A DNA stretch of 40,404 bases, taken from contig NZ_MSTI01000065.1 of the NCBI RefSeq assembly GCF_001949125.1, forward strand, positions 1 through 40,404, written 5' to 3'. The notes below the pieces were generated by a model. That model saw only the letters and a program-made list of their open reading frames with translations. It did no database searches and was not told the origin of the DNA. Shown piece by piece: positions 17,340 through 25,471 of the stretch (position 1 is its first letter; each line of letters opens with the position of its first letter). Both the position numbers and the translations under genes were made by a program. This DNA is from Deinococcus marmoris. GTDB taxonomy: Bacteria; Deinococcota; Deinococci; Deinococcales; Deinococcaceae.

Positions 17340-18323
17340 TCAGCCGTTCGTCCAGTAGCGCCACTGGTGCCCGCCCGCACACGCCGCCGTGAACTGCGCC
17401 CCGCTCTTGCTCAGGCGGGCGGATTGAGAGCAGGTGGGGCAGACGGGCTTGGCCGGGGTGTTGGCGTCACAGGCCGCGCACTTGAAGTAATAGCCGTATT
17501 TGCCGTACTGGATAGAGAGTTTGTCGGAGTGGCACTGGCGGCAGTTGGGCGTCTGGGCTGGTTCGGGCAGGGCAGGCGCGGCCACGGGTAGGCTGTGGGG
17601 TGGGGAGACCACGCCCGCCAGTCCTCTGGGGGCTGAAGGGCGAATGCTCGGCGGTTGGGGATGGGCGGGTGCCTGTTCCGGCGCATCTGCATGAGCGTCA
17701 CGGCTGGCAACGTGCCGGTTGCGAAGAAAAGCCACGATGCGGGTCATCTCGGCGTCGCTGAAGCTGAATGAGGTCAGGCGTCCCTGCATCTCCCTGATGA
17801 TCTGCTGCACCCGCTCCGGCACCTGATCGGCCTTGACCACTTCCGGCACTTCCGTCTTGCGGGTGATTCGCCCACCATCCGACACGGCCACCAGCACATC
17901 GCGGCGCATGGGGGTAAAGGTGCGCTGCTTCAATCCGAACAGCCCCCGGTCCAGCAGTTCGGTGGTGTGATCGTCCAGCAGGGCGCACAGCAGATCAAGC
18001 TGTCTGCGCCCCTGAAGGACGGGCGACGGCATGCCCCGGCCCTGGCGGTTCCACCAGCGGGTCCATTCGCCCTGCTCGTTCACGCTGAGCTGCCCGGCCA
18101 CGCTCTTGCTTTCCACCACCAGCAGGCCAAAGCGCAGCACGACCAGATGATCGACCTGGGCCACCTCGCCCCGGCGCTCCACCCGCAGATTGTTCAAGAC
18201 AAATTTGTATGGGTCCTCGCCATAAGCCCGTTTCAGATAGTGCGCCATCTGCCGCTCGGCCTCGTACCCGGCGCGGCGCAGCGGATCAGTGTGGGTCTGC
18301 ACTTCCAGCTCTTTGATGATCAT
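17340..18323 (-). CDS. NERD-domain nuclease-related protein with C-terminal zinc ribbons
   Basis: A 327-residue protein. Residues about 15-130 form a NERD domain, a restriction-endonuclease-like fold: Glu22 in AGYEAERQM, Asp58 in AQVDHLVVL and the E-S-K of VVESKS (Glu71/Lys73) make the predicted metal site. A middle region (180-215) is helical, followed by a Pro/Ala-rich linker. The end has two cysteine clusters, NCRQC...KCAAC and VCPTC...CAGGH, resembling topoisomerase-type zinc ribbons that bind single-stranded DNA. DNA processing is therefore likely but unproven. The start at 18323 is chosen because TAAACT (18337-18332) is 8 bases before it; the upstream extension is Arg/Gly-rich and unlike the family. 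It lies 37 bases after the PAS-AraC gene. Confidence 0.82.
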   Translation of the reverse strand: MIIKELEVQTHTDPLRRAGYEAERQMAHYLKRAYGEDPYKFVLNNLRVERRGEVAQVDHLVVLRFGLLVVESKSVAGQLSVNEQGEWTRWWNRQGRGMPSPVLQGRRQLDLLCALLDDHTTELLDRGLFGLKQRTFTPMRRDVLVAVSDGGRITRKTEVPEVVKADQVPERVQQIIREMQGRLTSFSFSDAEMTRIVAFLRNRHVASRDAHADAPEQAPAHPQPPSIRPSAPRGLAGVVSPPHSLPVAAPALPEPAQTPNCRQCHSDKLSIQYGKYGYYFKCAACDANTPAKPVCPTCSQSARLSKSGAQFTAACAGGHQWRYWTNG

Positions 18324-18360
18324 GATTCCAGAGTTTAGGAACCGGCGTCTGACACGGCTC

Positions 18361-19131
18361 TCACCGCCTGAGTGCCTCGCCCCCGGCAAAGGCCCGATAC
18401 CCACTGGGCGTCAGCCCTACCGCACCCTTAAACGCGCGGGCAAAGGCGCTGTGGTCAAAGTACCCGCAGTCCACGGCAATCTGCGCCACCGAGAGTTCGG
18501 TCTGGGCCAGCAGGCGGGTGGCGGCCTCGATGCGCGTGCGGGTCAGCAGTTGCGTGGGGGTCAGGCCGTACACGCGCCGGATCTGCCGCTCGAAGGTGGT
18601 CACGCTCAGGCGGGCGCTGCGGGCCAGTTCCGGCACGGTGGGGGGCGCGGCGAACTCGCTTTCTATCCGGGCGGTGGCGGCGGCCAGCCCGGACCCCAGC
18701 CCAGAATCGTGGCGTGGCAGGTGCAGATCGCGCGACAGGCCCAGCAGTCCGGCGGGGGCCGCTCCATGACCCAGCCGCCGTTTGGTGGTCAGGCACCAGC
18801 CTGCCGCGCCGCCGGAATACAGATGCAGTTCCAGATGCTCGGTCAGGTTCTTGCCCGCCAGCACCGCCGCGTCCTGCCGGGTGTAGGCGGCCCCCAGCGT
18901 CGGCGGAAAGACCTCGCTGGCCTGCAAGCCCGCCACACTCGAACGCCCCAGCCGTTCCAGCAGCGTGCGGTTGGCGTACAGGTAGCGCCCCTGTGCATCT
19001 TTCACGAAAGCCACGGTGTCTGGCAGGTAGTTCAGCACCTCCAGCAGTGCGTCCAGCCCTAGCCGCTGGACGGCCTCCGGTAAGTCCTGAAGCGGGTTCT
19101 GAGAGATGGGATGCAGGGGAAAAGGCGACAC
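18361..19131 (-). CDS. PAS-AraC transcriptional regulator, likely of hydroxyproline operon
   Basis: A 256-residue regulator. Residues 29-135 are a PAS sensor (YLPDTVAFVKDAQGRYLYANRTLLERLG is typical), and 165-247 is a two-helix-turn-helix AraC domain (VPELARSARLSVTTFERQIRRVYGLTP, then SVAQIAVDCGYFDHSAFARAFK). It is divergent from, and 79 bases away from, the hydroxyproline operon, which is the usual place for its activator. The PAS domain could bind hydroxyproline or an intermediate (inference). The start is GTG at 19131, with CACAAT 5 bases upstream as a possible -10 box. The intergenic region holds a perfect 14-bp palindrome. The NERD gene follows in the same direction but is probably unrelated. 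Confidence 0.85.
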   Translation of the reverse strand: MSPFPLHPISQNPLQDLPEAVQRLGLDALLEVLNYLPDTVAFVKDAQGRYLYANRTLLERLGRSSVAGLQASEVFPPTLGAAYTRQDAAVLAGKNLTEHLELHLYSGGAAGWCLTTKRRLGHGAAPAGLLGLSRDLHLPRHDSGLGSGLAAATARIESEFAAPPTVPELARSARLSVTTFERQIRRVYGLTPTQLLTRTRIEAATRLLAQTELSVAQIAVDCGYFDHSAFARAFKGAVGLTPSGYRAFAGGEALRR

Positions 19132-19210
19132 GCCCTATTGTGCCGAATTCGGCAGGCTGGCTGCCCAGGATATCCAAGACAATCCGCCCCGATCTGGCGT
19201 AACGTGAGGC
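19132..19210. promoter_or_regulatory. Divergent control region of the hydroxyproline operon, with 14-bp palindrome
   Basis: TGCCGAATTCGGCA at 19141-19154 is a perfect 14-bp palindrome directly beside the regulator's -10 region. It is followed by GGCAG (19151-19155) and CTGCC (19161-19165), a second overlapping dyad. On the plus side TAACGT (19200-19205) is 5 bases before the epimerase ATG. The palindrome is the best candidate for a regulator-binding site in this interval. Confidence 0.5.
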
Positions 19211-20188
19211 ATGTCCCCCGTCGCCCCGTCCATCCCCAGGGTCACGCACTGCCTCTCCTTTGTGGATTCGCACTCGGCGGGCGAGCCGACGCGCGTGGTG
19301 CTGGACGGCTTTCCAGAATTGCCGGGCGAAACGCTGGCGCAGCAGCGAGAAGCCCTGGGCCGCGACTTTGACCGCTGGCGCACCCTGGTCAATCTGGAGC
19401 CGCGCGGCAACGACGTGCTGGTCAGTGCGCTGCTGCTGCCACCGAAACAGCCGGACTGCGTGGCAGGCGTCATCTACTTCAACAACGCCGGGCCGCTGGG
19501 CATGTGCGGCCACGGCACGATGGGGCTGGTGTCCACCCTGGCCTACCTGGGGCGCATCGGCCCCGGCGATCATCGGATTGACACTCCCGTGGGCGTGGTC
19601 ACGGCCACCCTGCACGACGATGGCCGCGTCAGCGTGGCGAACGTTCCCGCGTATCGCCACCTTCAAAACGTGTCCGTGAATGTGGAAGGGCTGGGCGAAA
19701 TCAGGGGAGATGTGGCCTGGGGCGGCAACTGGTTCTTTCTGGTGGATGTGGGGGAGCGGGTTCTTAGCCTTGAGGATGTTGCCGGGCTGGGCGACGAAAC
19801 GCTGCGGATTCGTCAGGCGCTGTCCGATGCGGAGATCACTGGAGAAGATGGCGCGGAAATTGACCACATTGAACTGTTCAGCCATGCGGGCGGCGTCAAC
19901 CGCAATTTTGTGATGTGTCCCGGCGGCGCGTATGACCGCAGCCCGTGTGGCACGGGAACCAGCGCCAAACTGGCCTGTCTTGCGGCAGACGGCCAGTTGC
20001 AGCCGGGGCAGGTCTGGCGGCAGGAAAGCGTGATCGGCAGCGTATTTGAAGGCGTGTACTCGCTGGAGGGCGATCAGGTGCGTCCCGTCATCACTGGGCA
20101 GGCGTTCATCACCATGCAGGGCGAGTTGATCGTGCAGGACGGCGATCCCTTCGCCTGGGGCATCCGGCCAGAGCCAGAAACGGCATGA
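19211..20188 (+). CDS. lhpA: 4-hydroxyproline 2-epimerase (proline racemase family)
   Basis: Converts trans-4-hydroxy-L-proline to cis-4-hydroxy-D-proline without cofactor. A 325-residue protein with both catalytic cysteines, Cys99 in GPLGMCGHG and Cys246 in DRSPCGTGTSA, which separates it from the dehydratase branch that lacks the first. The N-terminal FVDSHSAGEPTRVV is also typical. Proline racemase and hydroxyproline epimerase share these residues; the downstream genes make the epimerase assignment strong. It is the first gene of a six-gene operon and overlaps the next by 4 bases (ATGA). A TGAGG just before the ATG and a nearby TAACGT leave both leaderless and led starts possible. Confidence 0.92.
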   Translation: MSPVAPSIPRVTHCLSFVDSHSAGEPTRVVLDGFPELPGETLAQQREALGRDFDRWRTLVNLEPRGNDVLVSALLLPPKQPDCVAGVIYFNNAGPLGMCGHGTMGLVSTLAYLGRIGPGDHRIDTPVGVVTATLHDDGRVSVANVPAYRHLQNVSVNVEGLGEIRGDVAWGGNWFFLVDVGERVLSLEDVAGLGDETLRIRQALSDAEITGEDGAEIDHIELFSHAGGVNRNFVMCPGGAYDRSPCGTGTSAKLACLAADGQLQPGQVWRQESVIGSVFEGVYSLEGDQVRPVITGQAFITMQGELIVQDGDPFAWGIRPEPETA

Positions 20189-21312
20189 AGGCCATCGTGA
20201 TCGGCGGCGGTCTGGTGGGTGCGGCCTGTGCGGACGCTCTGGCGCGGCACAGTGCTTTGAATGGGCAGGCTGCGCGGGTGACTGTACTGGAGCCGGGTCC
20301 GGTGGGCGGCGGCGCGACGGCGGCGGGCATGGGTCATCTGGTGGTCATGGACGACAGCCCCGCGCAACTGGCCCTGACCGCCCGCAGCCTGGAATTGTGG
20401 GAGGCGCTGGCCCCCGCCCTGCCGTCCCAGGCCGACTACCACGGCTGCGGCACGCTCTGGGTGGCAAGCGACGAGGAAGAACTGGCGGCGGTGGAACCCA
20501 AACGGCGGGCTTATCTGGCAGCGGGCCGCGAGGCCACCCTGCTGGACGCCGCCGAACTGGCCCGCGCCGAACCAAACCTGCGCCCCGGACTGGCCGGAGC
20601 CTTGCGTGTTCCCGGCGACAGCGTCGTGTACGCCCCGGTGGTGGCCCAGTTTCTGCTGGAGCGTGCGGGGGCCACTGTGCGGCGTGAGGCGGTGGCGGAA
20701 CTGAGAGACGGCGGCGTGCGGCTGGAAAGTGGCGAAATGCTGCGCGCCGATGTCGTGGTGGTGGCAAACGGCATCGGGGCGGTGTCGCTGCTGCCCGGCT
20801 TGCCGCTGCGTCAGCGCAAAGGCCACCTGCTGATCACCGAGCGCGGCCCCATTCATGTCCACCACCAACTCGTGGAACTGGGTTACCTGAAAAGCGCCCA
20901 CGGAAACGACGAGGACAGCGTGGCTTTTAACGTCCAGCCGCGCCCCACCGGGCAACTGCTGATCGGTTCCAGCCGCCAGTTTGAGCAGCCGGACCGCGAA
21001 ATAGACTGGCCGTTGCTGAGGCGAATGCTGCGCCGCGCCGCCGAATTTCTGCCCGCTCTGGAGAACATCTCCGCTCTGAGAATCTGGACCGGGCAGCGTT
21101 GTGCCTCCCCAGACCATTTGCCGCTGGTTGGGCCGCATCCGCATCTGGACGGCGTTTTCCTTGCCACCGGGCATGAGGGACTGGGCATCACCACGGCGCT
21201 GGGAACGGCGGAACTGCTGGCGGCGCAGGTGTTCGGAGTGCCGTCCGAATTGCTGGCCCACGACTTTACCCCCGCCCGCTTTGACCGCCTGCCGGAAGTA
21301 GCCCATGCCTGA
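20185..21312 (+). CDS. lhpB: FAD oxidoreductase, D-hydroxyproline dehydrogenase beta-type subunit (DadA-like)
   Basis: A 375-residue DAO-family flavoprotein: AIVIGGGLVGAACADAL (3-19) is the FAD-binding Rossmann motif. The substrate-domain stretch IWTGQRCASPDHLPLVGPHP and the C-terminal FLATGHEGLGITTALGTAELLA are of the D-amino-acid dehydrogenase/glycine oxidase type. With the following 2Fe-2S and FAD/BFD-like genes it should form the three-part dehydrogenase that oxidises cis-4-hydroxy-D-proline to 1-pyrroline-4-hydroxy-2-carboxylate. It overlaps the epimerase by 4 and the next gene by 8 bases. Confidence 0.88.
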   Translation: MKAIVIGGGLVGAACADALARHSALNGQAARVTVLEPGPVGGGATAAGMGHLVVMDDSPAQLALTARSLELWEALAPALPSQADYHGCGTLWVASDEEELAAVEPKRRAYLAAGREATLLDAAELARAEPNLRPGLAGALRVPGDSVVYAPVVAQFLLERAGATVRREAVAELRDGGVRLESGEMLRADVVVVANGIGAVSLLPGLPLRQRKGHLLITERGPIHVHHQLVELGYLKSAHGNDEDSVAFNVQPRPTGQLLIGSSRQFEQPDREIDWPLLRRMLRRAAEFLPALENISALRIWTGQRCASPDHLPLVGPHPHLDGVFLATGHEGLGITTALGTAELLAAQVFGVPSELLAHDFTPARFDRLPEVAHA

Positions 21313-21574
21313 GCGGACGCTGGCGGTGCTGACGCTGGAAGGCGTGCGGGTCACGGTTCCGGCTGGAACCACCGTACTGGCCGCCCTCCAGAACGCAGGA
21401 CTGTCGCCGCTGCGCCGCAGCCTGAGCGGCGAGGCACGCGGGGCGCTGTGTGGCATGGGCAGTTGCTCCGAATGCCGGGCGGTGGTGGACGGATTGACGG
21501 TGCGGACCTGTCTGACCCCCGTGCATGACGGTCAGAGCGTGCAGCGTTTGGGGATAGTGAACCGTGAAGTCTGA
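21305..21574 (+). CDS. lhpF: 2Fe-2S subunit of D-hydroxyproline dehydrogenase
   Basis: An 89-residue ferredoxin-like subunit (Fer2_4 type). Cys49, Cys54, Cys57 and Cys69 in ALCGMGSCSECR...VRTC bind a [2Fe-2S] cluster. It resembles HcnA and the small subunits of opine and hydroxyproline dehydrogenases and would carry electrons between the two flavin subunits. It overlaps the gene before by 8 bases and the gene after by 11 bases, in line with fixed stoichiometry. Confidence 0.88.
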   Translation: MPERTLAVLTLEGVRVTVPAGTTVLAALQNAGLSPLRRSLSGEARGALCGMGSCSECRAVVDGLTVRTCLTPVHDGQSVQRLGIVNREV

Positions 21575-22844
21575 TCTCTGGGACGCTGTGGTGGTGGGCG
21601 CTGGTCCCGCCGGATTGATGGCTGCGCTGACTGCCGCCCAGGGCGGCTTGCGGGTGCTGCTGCTGGACGCCCAGCCGACAGCAGGCGGCCAGATCTGGCG
21701 CGGCGCGGCAGCGGGGCAGAAGGGGGCGGCGGGCGACTTGCTGCGAGATGTGGCCTCTCACCCTGGAATCACCGTGCTGAGCGGCGCAGAAGTGATTGCG
21801 GCGGAGGCTGGAAAGCCCCACGTCCTGACTGTGACCTCCCCGGCAGGTCTGACGCATGTTCACGCCGCCCGCGTGATCCTCTGCACCGGGGCCACCGAGC
21901 GGTTTCTCCCCTTTGACGGCTGGACCCTACCCGGAGTCGTTGGTGCAGGCGGCTTGCAGGCCATGAGCAAGGGCGGATTGGACGTGCGCGGCAAACGCGT
22001 GGTGGTGGCCGGGTCCGGGCCATTGCTGCTGGCGGTGGCGGCGGGTCTGCGCCAGAAAGGGGCGCGGGTGCTGGCGGTGGCGGAGCAGGCGGGTTTGCCG
22101 GGTGTGGCCGCGTTCGGCGTGACGGCGGCTCGGCTTCCCGGCAAGGCGACTGAGGCGCTGGAACTCGCCGCCGGGTTGCGAGGCGTGCCGTACTGGGCCG
22201 ACTGCGCCGTGGTGCGGGCCAGCGGGCAGGATCAGCTCCAGACCGTGACCCTGCGGCGTGGACGACGTGAAGTTACGCTGGCTTGCGACTATCTGGCCGT
22301 GGGCTTCGGCCTGATGCCGGAAACCCGCGTGGCGGCGCTGCTGGGCTGCTCTCTTGATGCTCAGGGCGCGGTTGATGTCAACGTCTGGCAGGCCACGGGC
22401 GTCTCAGGCATTTACGCTGCTGGAGAAGTCTGCGGCATCGGCGGCGTGGACGGGGCCTTGCTGGAAGGCTTCGTGGCCGGGTGCGCCGCCAGCGGTCAGA
22501 TTAATCGCCTGCACGATGCCCCCCGCCGGGCCGAGATCCAGCGCCGCTTTCAAACCGTCCTAGAACGCTCGTTCGCCCTGCGCCCGGACCGCCTGCCCAT
22601 CCCATCACCCCACACCATCGTCTGCCGCTGCGAGGACGTTCGCCACGGCGATTTGCAGGGCTTCACGAACTGGACCGCCGCCAAGCTCCAGACCCGCTGC
22701 GGCATGGGCGCGTGCCAGGGCCGGGTGTGTGGTCCCGTCACAGAAACGCTGTATGGCTGGCGCTTCGGCGGCGTCCGCGCCCCACTCGCGCCGCTGCCGC
22801 TGTCGCAGTTGCTGGCGGAACCGACTGTGCTGGGACCCCCGTAA
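21564..22844 (+). CDS. lhpE: FAD/NAD-fold subunit with BFD-like cluster domain, D-hydroxyproline dehydrogenase
   Basis: A 426-residue protein resembling HcnB and the alpha subunit of opine dehydrogenase. FAD motif VVVGAGPAGLMAAL (9-22); second nucleotide motif KRVVVAGSGPLLLAVA (144-159); TGVSGIYAAGEVCGIGGVDGALLEG (278-302) closes the flavin fold. The C-terminal domain has cluster cysteines 354, 356, 379 and 384 (IVCRCEDV; TRCGMGACQG), as in bacterioferritin-associated ferredoxins. It would pass electrons from the D-hydroxyproline oxidation to the respiratory chain or another acceptor. The gene overlaps the 2Fe-2S gene by 11 bases. Confidence 0.88.
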   Translation: MKSDLWDAVVVGAGPAGLMAALTAAQGGLRVLLLDAQPTAGGQIWRGAAAGQKGAAGDLLRDVASHPGITVLSGAEVIAAEAGKPHVLTVTSPAGLTHVHAARVILCTGATERFLPFDGWTLPGVVGAGGLQAMSKGGLDVRGKRVVVAGSGPLLLAVAAGLRQKGARVLAVAEQAGLPGVAAFGVTAARLPGKATEALELAAGLRGVPYWADCAVVRASGQDQLQTVTLRRGRREVTLACDYLAVGFGLMPETRVAALLGCSLDAQGAVDVNVWQATGVSGIYAAGEVCGIGGVDGALLEGFVAGCAASGQINRLHDAPRRAEIQRRFQTVLERSFALRPDRLPIPSPHTIVCRCEDVRHGDLQGFTNWTAAKLQTRCGMGACQGRVCGPVTETLYGWRFGGVRAPLAPLPLSQLLAEPTVLGPP

Positions 22845-22921
22845 ACGCCGATAAAAAACCCTTGGACCCTCAGACCTTTAGACTCTTAGACCTTCAGCCC
22901 TCTCACCCAAAGGAGCCACCC

Positions 22922-23839
22922 ATGACCCTTTCTTCCTCCCATCCCTTTCGCGGCGTTTTCCCCGCCATCACTACCCCCTTCAATGCCGATGGCAGCGTGG
23001 ATCACGGCTTTCTGCGCGAACACGCCCGCTGGATGATGGCCGCCGGGTGCGACGGCATGATTCCGCTGGGTTCGCTGGGCGAGACCAACACCCTGGAGAT
23101 GGACGAGAAAATGGCCGTGCTGGAAACCCTGGTGGACGCGCTGGACGGCAAGCCTGTGATTCCCGGCATCGCCAGCCTCAGCACGGCGGGCGGGGTGCGG
23201 TTGGCCCAGGCGGCGCGTGACGTGGGCTGCGGCGGCCTGATGGCCCTGCCGCCCTACGTGTACACCAGCGACTGGCGCGAGATGAAGGCGCACATGGCGG
23301 CCCTGGTGGCAGCCACCGAACTGCCCGTGATCCTGTACAACAACCCTGGCGCGTACCGCACCGATTTCCTGGCCCCGCAGATTGCTGAACTGGCCGGGGA
23401 ACACGCCAACCTGCGTGGCGTGAAGGAATCCAGCGGAGACGTGCGCCGCGTGACCGCCCTGCGCGCCGTGCTGCCCGAATCGGTGGACATTCTGGTGGGG
23501 CTGGACGACGCCATCGTGGAGGGCGTGGCGGCAGGGGCAACCGGCTGGATCGCGGGCCTGATCAACGCCTATCCCGCCGAGAGCGTGCGCCTGTTTGAAC
23601 TGGCCCGCGACGGCAAAACGCAGGAAGCCGCCGAACTGTACCGCTGGTTTTTGCCGCTGCTGAGGCTGGACGTGGTAAACAAGTTCGTGCAACTCATTAA
23701 ATTCGTGCAGGAAGAAACCGGGCATGGCAGCGCCCGCGTCCGCGCCCCCCGCCTGGAGCTGACCGACGCCGAGAAGGCCGAGGCCCGCGCCGTGATTGAG
23801 GCCGCTTCCGGGCGCGTTCCTGCGGGAATGGGCGTATGA
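22922..23839 (+). CDS. lhpC: 1-pyrroline-4-hydroxy-2-carboxylate deaminase (DapA family)
   Basis: A 305-residue TIM-barrel protein of the dihydrodipicolinate synthase family. The Schiff-base lysine is Lys168 in RGVKESSGD; the relay tyrosine is Tyr139 in ILYNNPGAY; GSLGETNTLE (50-59) replaces the usual pyruvate-binding GTTGE. In the hydroxyproline context it should deaminate and dehydrate 1-pyrroline-4-hydroxy-2-carboxylate to 2-oxoglutarate semialdehyde plus ammonia. The start at 22922 has AAAGGAG 7 bases upstream. It follows a 77-base gap, the only sizeable one in the operon, with repeated AGACCTT segments (about 22871-22894), and overlaps the next gene by 4 bases. Confidence 0.88.
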   Translation: MTLSSSHPFRGVFPAITTPFNADGSVDHGFLREHARWMMAAGCDGMIPLGSLGETNTLEMDEKMAVLETLVDALDGKPVIPGIASLSTAGGVRLAQAARDVGCGGLMALPPYVYTSDWREMKAHMAALVAATELPVILYNNPGAYRTDFLAPQIAELAGEHANLRGVKESSGDVRRVTALRAVLPESVDILVGLDDAIVEGVAAGATGWIAGLINAYPAESVRLFELARDGKTQEAAELYRWFLPLLRLDVVNKFVQLIKFVQEETGHGSARVRAPRLELTDAEKAEARAVIEAASGRVPAGMGV

Positions 23840-25356
23840 CCGCCCGCACCTTTCAGGCGACGAATCCGGCGACGGGGCAGCCTCTGGCCCCAGCGTTTGA
23901 AGTCACCACGCCGCAGCAACTGGAAACGCTGGTGGCGGCAGCGAAGGACGCGGCGCGCGGTTTTGCGGCCAGTTCTCCGCAGCAGCGCGCCGACTTCCTG
24001 AACGCCGCCGCTGCCGGAATAGAAGCGCGGGCGGACGCCTTCGTGGAAGCCGCGATGGCCGAGGCTGGGCTGCCCGAAGCCCGTCTGCGCGGCGAGGTGG
24101 GCCGCACCGCCAACCAACTGCGCCTGTTCGCGGGGGTGGCGGCGGATGGTTCGTGGGTGGACGCCCGCATTGACCATGGTGACCCGGCCCGCAAGCCCGC
24201 CAAACCCGATGTCCGCAGCATGCGCGTTCCGCTGGGGCCGGTGGCGGTCTTCGGGGCCAGCAACTTTCCGCTGGCCTTCAGCGTGGCGGGCGGAGACACC
24301 GCTTCCGCGCTGGCGGCGGGCTGCCCGGTGGTGGTCAAGGCGCATCCGGCGCATCCAGCGACTTCCAAGCTGGCCGCCGAAGCGATCAGCGAGGCAGCGG
24401 CGCAGGTGGGTCTGCCCGCAGGCGTCTTCGGCATCGTCTATGAGGACAGCTATGAGCTGGGCGTGCAACTGGTGGGGCATCCCGACATCCACGCCGTCGG
24501 CTTCACCGGCTCGCGCGCGGGTGGGCTGGCGCTGGTGGCGGTGGCCCAGGCCCGTGAAGTTCCGATTCCCGTTTACGCCGAGATGAGCAGCGTCAATCCC
24601 AGTGTGTTCACGGCAGCGGCGCTGGAAGCGAACGGCGCGGCGCTGGCGAAAGGGCTGGCTGTCAGCATCAGCGGCTCCGGCGGCCAGCTCTGCACCCAGC
24701 CGGGCCTGCTGTTCGTGCCAGTCGGGGAGGCGGGGGATGCGTTCCTGAACGACGTCGCCGCCAAACTGGACGCGACTCCAGCCTGCACGCTGCTCACGGG
24801 CGGCATCCTGAACGCCTTCCAGAAAGGGGCGGCGGGGCATCTGAAGGCGGCGGGTGTGCAGCCTCTGACACAGGCTTCGGCCCCGGAGCAGGGCGCGCAG
24901 CCCCAGCTTCTGAACGTGCCTATTGCCAGCTTTACCCCCGATCTGGCCGACGAGGTCTTCGGCCCCCTCAGCGTGGCGGTGCGCTATGACCGTCTGGAAG
25001 AGGTCACGCCCATTCTGGCCGGGCTGGAAGGCCAGTTGACCGCCACCCTGCACGCCACCGACGCTGAGCTGGACGGCCTCGCGGACCTGTTGCACGTCAT
25101 GGGCCAGCGGGCCGGGCGACTGGTGCTGAACGGCTTCCCGACTGGGGTGGAGGTGGGGCACGCGATGGTCCACGGCGGACCGTTCCCGGCCACCAGCGAC
25201 GGCGGGCGCAGCACCAGCGTGGGCAGCCTCGCCATAGAGCGCTTTGCCCGCCTGCGCGCGTATCAGGACTTCCCGGACCGCGCCCTGCCCCCGGAATTGC
25301 AGGACGCCAACCCCTGCGGCATCTGGCGACTGGTGGACGGCGAGCGCACACGCTGA
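23836..25356 (+). CDS. lhpG: 2-oxoglutarate semialdehyde dehydrogenase
   Basis: A 506-residue aldehyde dehydrogenase. Catalytic residues: Asn143 in FGASNFPLAF, Glu249 in VYAEMSSVNP and Cys286 in SGGQLCTQPG. The GQLCTQPG and HGGPFPATSDGGRSTSVGS segments are typical of the alpha-ketoglutaric-semialdehyde dehydrogenase group. It finishes the pathway by making 2-oxoglutarate for the citric acid cycle, with NAD(P). It starts inside the end of the deaminase gene (ATGA) and is followed by the strongest terminator hairpin of the window. Confidence 0.9.
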   Translation: MTARTFQATNPATGQPLAPAFEVTTPQQLETLVAAAKDAARGFAASSPQQRADFLNAAAAGIEARADAFVEAAMAEAGLPEARLRGEVGRTANQLRLFAGVAADGSWVDARIDHGDPARKPAKPDVRSMRVPLGPVAVFGASNFPLAFSVAGGDTASALAAGCPVVVKAHPAHPATSKLAAEAISEAAAQVGLPAGVFGIVYEDSYELGVQLVGHPDIHAVGFTGSRAGGLALVAVAQAREVPIPVYAEMSSVNPSVFTAAALEANGAALAKGLAVSISGSGGQLCTQPGLLFVPVGEAGDAFLNDVAAKLDATPACTLLTGGILNAFQKGAAGHLKAAGVQPLTQASAPEQGAQPQLLNVPIASFTPDLADEVFGPLSVAVRYDRLEEVTPILAGLEGQLTATLHATDAELDGLADLLHVMGQRAGRLVLNGFPTGVEVGHAMVHGGPFPATSDGGRSTSVGSLAIERFARLRAYQDFPDRALPPELQDANPCGIWRLVDGERTR

Positions 25357-25382
25357 GGCGCTGAATTTAAAACAGGGCATTT

Positions 25383-25431
25383 AAAACGTGGCGCGTTCTG
25401 GGGGGGATACCTCCCCCAACGCGCCCGTTTT
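25383..25431. terminator. Strong terminator of hydroxyproline operon
   Basis: AAAACG (25383-25388), GGCGCGTT (25390-25397) and a run of G pair with CCCCC, AACGCGCC (25418-25425) and CGTTTT (25426-25431). Together they make a stem of about 19 bp with one unpaired base and a small internal loop. The stem itself ends in TTTT on both strands, so it can work in either direction. Confidence 0.85.
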
Positions 25432-25471
25432 GCCCTTCCCACACGGCGGTCATGCGGGGTTAAGATGCCGC

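Noticed and set aside
18455..19885. Minus-strand open frame spanning the regulator and epimerase region
   Set aside because: It runs in the wrong frame through two genes with clear catalytic or DNA-binding motifs.
21305..22844. Hydrogen cyanide synthase (HcnAB)
   Set aside because: The 2Fe-2S and FAD/BFD subunits resemble HcnA and HcnB, but they are locked by overlaps into the hydroxyproline operon.
22922..23839. Dihydrodipicolinate synthase of lysine synthesis
   Set aside because: Same fold and lysine, but GSLGE replaces GTTGE and the gene is coupled to a semialdehyde dehydrogenase in a catabolic operon.
23569..25380. 603-codon minus-strand open frame opposite the deaminase and dehydrogenase
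   Set aside because: Antisense shadow; the plus-strand genes carry complete active sites and coupled starts.
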